A DNA stretch of 18,975 nt, from assembly GCA_020853155.1 (NCBI GenBank), contig JADYZL010000522.1, positions 1 through 18,975 on the forward strand, in the 5' to 3' direction. The stretch is from Bryobacterales bacterium. Its GTDB lineage: Bacteria > Acidobacteriota > Terriglobia > Bryobacterales > Bryobacteraceae. The position numbers and the translations under genes were made by a program. Position 1 is the stretch's first letter. Each line of letters opens with the position of its first letter. This document shows, piece after piece, positions 14,926-18,975 of this stretch. The notes under the pieces were generated by a model, which worked only from the letters and a program-made list of their open reading frames with translations, made no database searches and was not told the origin of the DNA.

Positions 14926-15909
14926 TCACTGTGGAGAGATTTCCGGTGTATCCGGCGAATCCGCGCCCAGACGCTCGCCGGGCCGCAGATGCGCGCCATT
15001 CAGAAACGCTTCAGCGCTCACTTCCGACTTCCCTTCAAGCTGGAGCCGCAGGAGTTCGAGCGCGGCGCCGTCGTCGGCCATGGCGAACAAGTGTTTCCCT
15101 TGGGGGAAGAGCGTGCCGGGCGCCGGCGTTGTGACCGGTTGAGAGCCCTCCGGGTGTGGTGCGGGCGCGAGGCTCTTCAATTGCAGCCGCGCGCCCCGGA
15201 ACGTTGTCCAGGCCCCCGGCCACGGCTGAAAGCCGCGATAGCGATTGTAGATCGCGGCGGCACTCCGGTTCCAATCCACCTTGCCGTCTTCCCGCTTGAG
15301 AATCGGCGCGAGCGTGGCTTCCGCGGGGTTCTGCGGTTCCGGTTGAATCCACCCGTTTTCGAGCCCTTCGAGCGTCTCGACGAGCAGAGAGGCGCCGATT
15401 CCGGCCAGGCGATACCAGACATCCACTGCCGTTTCCGACGGGCCGATGGGCGTGGCTGCCTTTAGCAGCATGTCGCCGGTATCGAGGCCCTCGTTGATCC
15501 GCATCGTGGTGACGCCGGTGAGGGTCTCGCCGTTGGCCACCGCCCATTGAATCGGGGCGGCCCCGCGATATTTGGGTAGCAGGGAGCCGTGTACGTTGAC
15601 GATGCCTAGGCGGGGAATCTCGAGGATCGCGCGGGGGATGAGCTGCCCGTAGCCCACGACTACGATCGCATCCGGCGCGGCCTCCCGCAATTGCTCCACC
15701 ACTTCGGGAAGGCGCACTTTCACGGGCTGCTCCACGGGAATGCCAAGAGATAGGGCCGCCACCTTGACAGCGCTCGCCGTGAGTTTGCCGCCGCGGCCGG
15801 CGGGGCGATCCGGCTGCGTGTAGACGCAGCTCACCCGGTGGCCCGCATCCACCAGCGCGTGGAGGCTGGGCACGGCGAAATCCGGCGTTCCCATGAAGAT
15901 CAGATGCAT
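14926..15909 (-). CDS. fmt: Methionyl-tRNA formyltransferase
   Basis: Formylates initiator Met-tRNA with 10-formyltetrahydrofolate, so that translation starts with formylmethionine. The 327 residues are near the usual length (about 310-320). The N-terminal Rossmann-like domain starts with LIFMGTPDFAVPSL and TQPDRPAGRG. The catalytic triad is Asn105, His107 (NVHGSLLPKYRGAAP) and Asp143 (GLDTGD). The C-terminal OB-like domain contains NRYRGFQPWPGAWT, which contacts the tRNA. It follows def after 22 bases, the common def-fmt pairing of enzymes that remove and add the same formyl group, and precedes argJ by 16 bases. Confidence 0.98.
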   Translation of the reverse strand: MHLIFMGTPDFAVPSLHALVDAGHRVSCVYTQPDRPAGRGGKLTASAVKVAALSLGIPVEQPVKVRLPEVVEQLREAAPDAIVVVGYGQLIPRAILEIPRLGIVNVHGSLLPKYRGAAPIQWAVANGETLTGVTTMRINEGLDTGDMLLKAATPIGPSETAVDVWYRLAGIGASLLVETLEGLENGWIQPEPQNPAEATLAPILKREDGKVDWNRSAAAIYNRYRGFQPWPGAWTTFRGARLQLKSLAPAPHPEGSQPVTTPAPGTLFPQGKHLFAMADDGAALELLRLQLEGKSEVSAEAFLNGAHLRPGERLGADSPDTPEISPQ

Positions 15910-15931
15910 GGATTCGAGGCGGCGGCGGGCG

Positions 15932-16447
15932 CTATTCCCACTCGCCGGCTTTGATGAGTTTCTTAATCTTCCGCTTGATGAGGTCCCGCTTGAGCGGGCT
16001 CAGATGCTGCAGGAAGAGGATGCCGTCAAGGTGGTCAATCTCGTGCTGAAAGGCCCGGGACATCAGTTCCTGGGCTTCCAGGCGTACGTCGTTGCCTTCG
16101 AGATCCTTGCCCTCTACCACGACCGTTGCGGCGCGGGCGACGTTCTCACGGAAGCCGGGAATGCTGAGGCACCCTTCCTCATCCACGATGCGCCCTTCGC
16201 GAACGGTGATGGATGGGTTGATGAGCACGCGCCGCATGGCCGGATCTTCTCCCGCGCTCGTATCCACCACGGCCAGGCGCTCTGAGATGCCGATCTGCGG
16301 AGCGGCCAACCCGACGCCCTTGTTCGCGTACATGGTCTCAAACATGTCTTCGACCAATTGCCGCAGTGCGGGCGTATCGAAATTAGTTACGGGCGCGGCC
16401 GGCGTTTCGAGCACCGGAGCTCCCCACTTCACGACTTTGTACAGCAT
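15932..16447 (-). CDS. def: Peptide deformylase
   Basis: Removes the formyl group from the N-terminal methionine of new proteins; an Fe2+/Zn2+ metalloprotease of 171 residues, the normal length. All three motifs are intact: GVGLAAPQ (44-51), EGCLS (91-95, metal ligand Cys93) and QHEIDHLDG (134-142, ligands His135 and His139 with catalytic Glu136). The basic C-terminal helix RDLIKRKIKKLIKAG is the type thought to sit near the ribosome exit tunnel. Its ATG shares one base with the aroC stop (TGATG), so it is probably translated by re-initiation from aroC. Confidence 0.98.
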   Translation of the reverse strand: MLYKVVKWGAPVLETPAAPVTNFDTPALRQLVEDMFETMYANKGVGLAAPQIGISERLAVVDTSAGEDPAMRRVLINPSITVREGRIVDEEGCLSIPGFRENVARAATVVVEGKDLEGNDVRLEAQELMSRAFQHEIDHLDGILFLQHLSPLKRDLIKRKIKKLIKAGEWE

Positions 16448-17619
16448 CAGTAGTTCCGCACCTGCGTCTGATAGGTTTCGAAATTTCGTAACGTTTCGCC
16501 CAACGAATCCCCGCCGAACTTCTCAAGCATCGCCTGGGCGAGCACGAAAGAGACCATGGCCTCTCCGATGACACCTGCCGCGGGCACGACGCAAACATCG
16601 CTGCGTTCGTAAGCGGCGGAGGCCGATTCCCGCGTCTTCAGATCCACGCTTTCGAGCGGGCGGCGGAGCGTCGAGATGGGCTTCAGCAAGCCGCGCACGA
16701 TGAGGTCCTGGCCGTTCGTGATGCCGCCTTCGAGCCCGCCTGCCCGGTTGGCGCCGCGGGTGAACGCGCGCTCTTCGGCGTTATAGCCGATCGAATCCTG
16801 CACCTTGGAGCCGAAACTGGCAGCGCCGTCCGCTGCAAAGCCGATCTCCACACCCTTCACCGCCTGCATGGAGACGATGGCCTGGGCGAGGCGGCCATCG
16901 AGCCGCTTGTCATACGCGATGTGAGAGCCGAGGCCCACGGGCAGCCCGCGCGCCACTACTTCGAAGATGCCGCCAACCGTATCCCCCGTGCGGTAAGCGA
17001 TATCCACCTGGTGCTTGAAGCGCTTCTCGGTCTCTTCGTCTGCGCAATTGAGCAGCACTTTCTCTTTCTGGCGGAGCGCCACCAGTTCGTCCCAACTCAC
17101 TGCGCGCTCCATCCGCTCCGGGCCCACCGCCACCACGTGGCTTAGGACCTCAACGCCAAAAGGGCGCAGAAACTCCTTGCACACCGCGCCTATCGCCACG
17201 CGGGCCGTGGTCTCCCGCGCGCTCGCCCGCTCGAGGATGTACCGGGCATCCTCGAGGTTATACTTGAGCACGCCCGCGAGATCTGCATGCCCCGGCCGCG
17301 GACGGCTGAGCGGCTTCTTCTTCTCCTCGGAGCCTTCGAAATCCTCTACCGGCAGAGCGTCGGTCCAGTTCTTCCAATCCTTGTTTTCGAGGAGGATTGC
17401 AATCGGGGAACCGATCGTCTGCGAATGCCGTACCCCCGCGACAACGTGCGCCTCGTCGGTCTCGATTCTCATCCGGCCGCCGCGCCCGAAGCCCTGCTGT
17501 CTGCGCCAGAGTTCCCGGTTAACGCGGGTAAGGTCGATGGGGACACCGGCGGGCAAGCCGGTGAGGGTTGCAACCAGACATTCGCCGTGCGATTCTCCGG
17601 CGGTTTCGTAACGTAACAT
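16447..17619 (-). CDS. aroC: Chorismate synthase
   Basis: Converts 5-enolpyruvylshikimate-3-phosphate to chorismate with reduced FMN, the last step before the aromatic amino acid and folate branches. It is 390 residues from the ATG at 17619, preceded by AAGAAGAGA. The open frame continues 200 codons further upstream, but that part is antisense to another gene and is not part of the protein. Landmarks are AGESHG (7-12, catalytic His11), QGFGRGGRM, RPGHADL (His111), ERASARETTAR (the FMN/substrate-binding signature), GAASFGS and AGGLEGGI. It heads the minus-strand run and is divergent from the small secreted protein, so its promoter must lie in the 180-base gap. The downstream def start overlaps its stop. 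Confidence 0.98.
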   Translation of the reverse strand: MLRYETAGESHGECLVATLTGLPAGVPIDLTRVNRELWRRQQGFGRGGRMRIETDEAHVVAGVRHSQTIGSPIAILLENKDWKNWTDALPVEDFEGSEEKKKPLSRPRPGHADLAGVLKYNLEDARYILERASARETTARVAIGAVCKEFLRPFGVEVLSHVVAVGPERMERAVSWDELVALRQKEKVLLNCADEETEKRFKHQVDIAYRTGDTVGGIFEVVARGLPVGLGSHIAYDKRLDGRLAQAIVSMQAVKGVEIGFAADGAASFGSKVQDSIGYNAEERAFTRGANRAGGLEGGITNGQDLIVRGLLKPISTLRRPLESVDLKTRESASAAYERSDVCVVPAAGVIGEAMVSFVLAQAMLEKFGGDSLGETLRNFETYQTQVRNY

Positions 17620-17648
17620 ATTCTCTTCTTTAGGGTATCGGAATCGTG

Positions 17649-17660
17649 GGCCAATTGGCC
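17649..17660. repeat. 12-base palindrome in the aroC upstream region
   Basis: GGCCAATTGGCC is a perfect palindrome, 30 bases before the aroC start, within the area where its promoter is expected. It could be an operator, but short GC-rich palindromes are common in such DNA. Confidence 0.35.
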
Positions 17661-17669
17661 ATACGGCGC

Positions 17670-17712
17670 GGCGAGGCCGGCCCACGGAGCCGCCACGGCG
17701 GGGCGAGGCCGG
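17670..17712. repeat. Direct repeat GGCGAGGCCGG, two copies
   Basis: The 11-mer occurs at 17670-17680 and 17702-17712, spaced 32 bases start to start (about three helical turns), in the divergent gap between aroC and the small secreted protein gene. Regulator binding on one DNA face is possible, but no known site is recognised. Confidence 0.4.
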
Positions 17713-17750
17713 AACAGATACCCGGTTCGAGAGATTCCGGACGCAAAGTA

Positions 17751-17779
17751 TTGAAATGCGCGCCCTTAGGGAGTAGCAT
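17751..17779 (+). promoter_or_regulatory. Candidate sigma70 promoter of the small secreted protein
   Basis: TTGAAA (17751-17756, five of six consensus bases) and TAGCAT (17774-17779, four of six) are separated by 17 bases. Transcription would start near 17786, giving a short leader that begins with GGAG (17786-17789), the ribosome binding site of the ATG at 17800. The geometry is good. Confidence 0.55.
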
Positions 17780-17799
17780 GAGGCTGGAGTTGCGGTTAC

Positions 17800-18231
17800 A
17801 TGCGAAATTTGATTTCCGGGTTGATCCTCTCTTTGGTGCTGGCGGCCGGGCTTGCCGCCCAGGACAAGATGCCGATGCTGAAATCCGTCGATAAGGACGA
17901 AGCGCTGCGTGGCGATACCGTGACCGCGACTGGCAGCAACCTGGGGAAATCCGTGGTGGCCGGGATTTACCTTACCAAGGGCGGGGAAGATCTGGAATTG
18001 AAGGTTTCGGAACAGACCGATACTTCGATCCGCTTCCAGGTGGCTCCGAACACGAAGTTCGCGCGCTGGTCTCTCATGTTGCTCACCGCCGGGGCGTCGC
18101 CCACCTATATTGAGCAGCCCGTGAAGCTGAGCGTGGTGGAGAAGCTCACGCCCAAGGAAGAACCGGCCCCGGCGCCTCCGGCCGAAGCGCCGGCGGAGCC
18201 ATCCGCTCCGGCGCCCGCCCCCCAACCCTAA
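17800..18231 (+). CDS. Small secreted protein with IPT/TIG-like domain and Pro/Ala-rich tail
   Basis: A 143-residue protein. MRNLISGLILSLVLAAGLAAQ is a clear signal peptide, cut around residue 20. Residues about 22-112 have the look of an immunoglobulin-like IPT/TIG domain: alternating strands, the turn RGDTVTATGSNLGKS (typical of IPT, where G-N-L-G marks the first strands), VAGIYLTKGGEDLEL and the strand WSLMLLTAGASPTYIEQPVKLSV. The last 30 residues are Pro/Ala/Glu-rich, a flexible tail. The mature protein should be periplasmic or exported; IPT domains usually mediate binding, but the partner is unknown. GGAG lies ten bases upstream and a promoter is visible. Convergent with the deacetylase gene that follows. 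The IPT call is moderate; the secreted nature is firm. Confidence 0.75.
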   Translation: MRNLISGLILSLVLAAGLAAQDKMPMLKSVDKDEALRGDTVTATGSNLGKSVVAGIYLTKGGEDLELKVSEQTDTSIRFQVAPNTKFARWSLMLLTAGASPTYIEQPVKLSVVEKLTPKEEPAPAPPAEAPAEPSAPAPAPQP

Positions 18232-18270
18232 GCGCGTGGAAAGAGCCGCCCGCCCCTGCCAACCTCGCGG

Positions 18271-18975
18271 CTAGGGAATCATAGGGAAAAGACGGCGAAT
18301 CTCCGCCGGGCTGGGCTGCCGGCCGTACTCGCAAATCTCAAACGCTTCCGAGTGGACGACAGATTCCCCGGCGTCCCCGTAATACTGCTTCAGCGCATCG
18401 CGAACCGGCCCCTTGGCGGGGAACACGTAGCGTTGCGCGGCCAGCTTCGCGGCGGCGTCCGGATCCGGGGGCAGTTCGCTGGCATAGTCATCGATCCAGG
18501 GCAGCCATTCCGCGAATTGGGAGCGGTGGGCTGCCATGGCCGCGAGCTTGGTTTCCCAAACCGCATCGATATCGATCGCGATCTGCGGCTCGAAGGGATA
18601 GGGCTTGCGGAACTGATCCTGCAAGTAAAGGAACACGGGATTGCGGCGGAGAACGGGCGTCTCCGGGCAAAGGTTGGGCACCATGACGAGATACGCCGCA
18701 TCCTGCACGGCCATGCCGCCGTAGCGGTGGTCCGGGTGATAGTCGAACGGACGGTGGCTGAAGACGAGGTCCGCGCCGTAGCTCCGGATGAGGCGGATGA
18801 TCTCCCGGCGTAGCTCCAGCGTGGGCATGAGTTCGCCATCGTGGTTGTCGAGAGTAATGTACCGGGCAAGGCCGAGAATGGCCTTTGAGGCTTCGGATTC
18901 GGCGGCGCGAATGTTGGCGAGTTCCTCCCCCTTGAGCAAGTGGTGCCCGGCGTCTCCATTGGTGAGATTCACGAA
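18271..18975 (-). CDS. PIG-L family deacetylase, 5'-truncated by the window
   Basis: The frame is open to the window edge, so the N-terminus, including the expected AHPDDE motif, lies outside; 234 residues are visible. The visible part starts in FVNLTNGDAGHH, the strand and loop after the first motif, and continues with ADLVFSHRPFDYHPDHRYGG. There HPDH supplies the second metal and catalytic site and is intact. An RYVFPAKGPVR segment and an acidic C-terminus follow. The family hydrolyses N-acetyl groups of sugar or related substrates using zinc. Unlike the PIG-L-like gene at 12891, its visible catalytic residues are conserved. The substrate is unknown and no linked pathway genes are visible. 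Confidence 0.88.
   Translation of the reverse strand, partial: FVNLTNGDAGHHLLKGEELANIRAAESEASKAILGLARYITLDNHDGELMPTLELRREIIRLIRSYGADLVFSHRPFDYHPDHRYGGMAVQDAAYLVMVPNLCPETPVLRRNPVFLYLQDQFRKPYPFEPQIAIDIDAVWETKLAAMAAHRSQFAEWLPWIDDYASELPPDPDAAAKLAAQRYVFPAKGPVRDALKQYYGDAGESVVHSEAFEICEYGRQPSPAEIRRLFPMIP

Noticed and set aside
14910..14999. Upstream ATG start for ArgJ at 14999
   Set aside because: It would overlap fmt by 74 bases and add an unrelated Arg-rich leader; the GTG at 14909 matches the family N-terminus.
17620..18225. 200-codon N-terminal extension of the chorismate synthase frame
   Set aside because: It is antisense to the secreted protein gene, is Arg/Gly-rich and lies before the universal MLRYETAGESHG start; a stop-free artefact of high GC.
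18244..18272. Hairpin AGCCGC/GCGGCT between convergent genes as terminator
   Set aside because: Only six pairs with a 17-base loop, no T-tract, and the right arm overlaps the stop codon of the deacetylase gene.

Overview
The window is 19 kb of GC-rich, gene-dense chromosome that reads like an Acidobacteriota genome, probably Bryobacterales or Solibacter-like. That placement is an inference. It rests on the TIGR03790-type secreted protein, the remnant of an Oar-like TonB-dependent receptor, the OmpA protein with a long coiled coil, two PIG-L deacetylases and the high GC content. No phage, plasmid, intact insertion sequence, CRISPR array, rRNA or tRNA gene was found.

Region 1 (1-3.6 kb) holds the 3' part of a TIGR03790-family gene. 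It overlaps a membrane-anchored polysaccharide deacetylase by 4 bases. A shared hairpin terminator separates them from a convergent OmpA-type envelope protein, which has a recognisable promoter and a strong ribosome binding site.

Region 2 (3.6-5.2 kb) looks like a scar. It contains a decayed TonB-dependent receptor that lacks its N-terminal half and an internal barrel segment but keeps its terminator. About 650 bases without a gene follow, carrying a perfect 24-base palindrome.

Region 3 (5.2-8.4 kb) has a zinc-independent quinone-reductase-like dehydrogenase overlapping a tandem GNAT acetyltransferase. A one-component regulator follows, joining an XRE helix-turn-helix to a periplasmic-binding-protein-like ligand domain.

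Region 4 (8.4-12.9 kb) is a complete smc gene for chromosome condensation and segregation, ended by a strong intrinsic terminator. Its ATPase head carries an insertion of about 100 residues built largely of Asn-Gly-His-Thr repeats with 17 histidines. This is the most unusual feature of the window.

Region 5 (12.9-17.6 kb, minus strand) is a tightly packed housekeeping run in the order aroC, def, fmt, argJ and a PIG-L-like gene. It covers chorismate synthesis, removal and addition of the formyl group in protein initiation, and the ornithine acetyl cycle of arginine synthesis. The last gene has lost most of the catalytic residues expected for its family.

Region 6 (17.6-19 kb) has a small secreted protein with its own promoter, divergent from aroC. 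The 3' part of a second PIG-L deacetylase with an intact HPDH motif runs off the window end.
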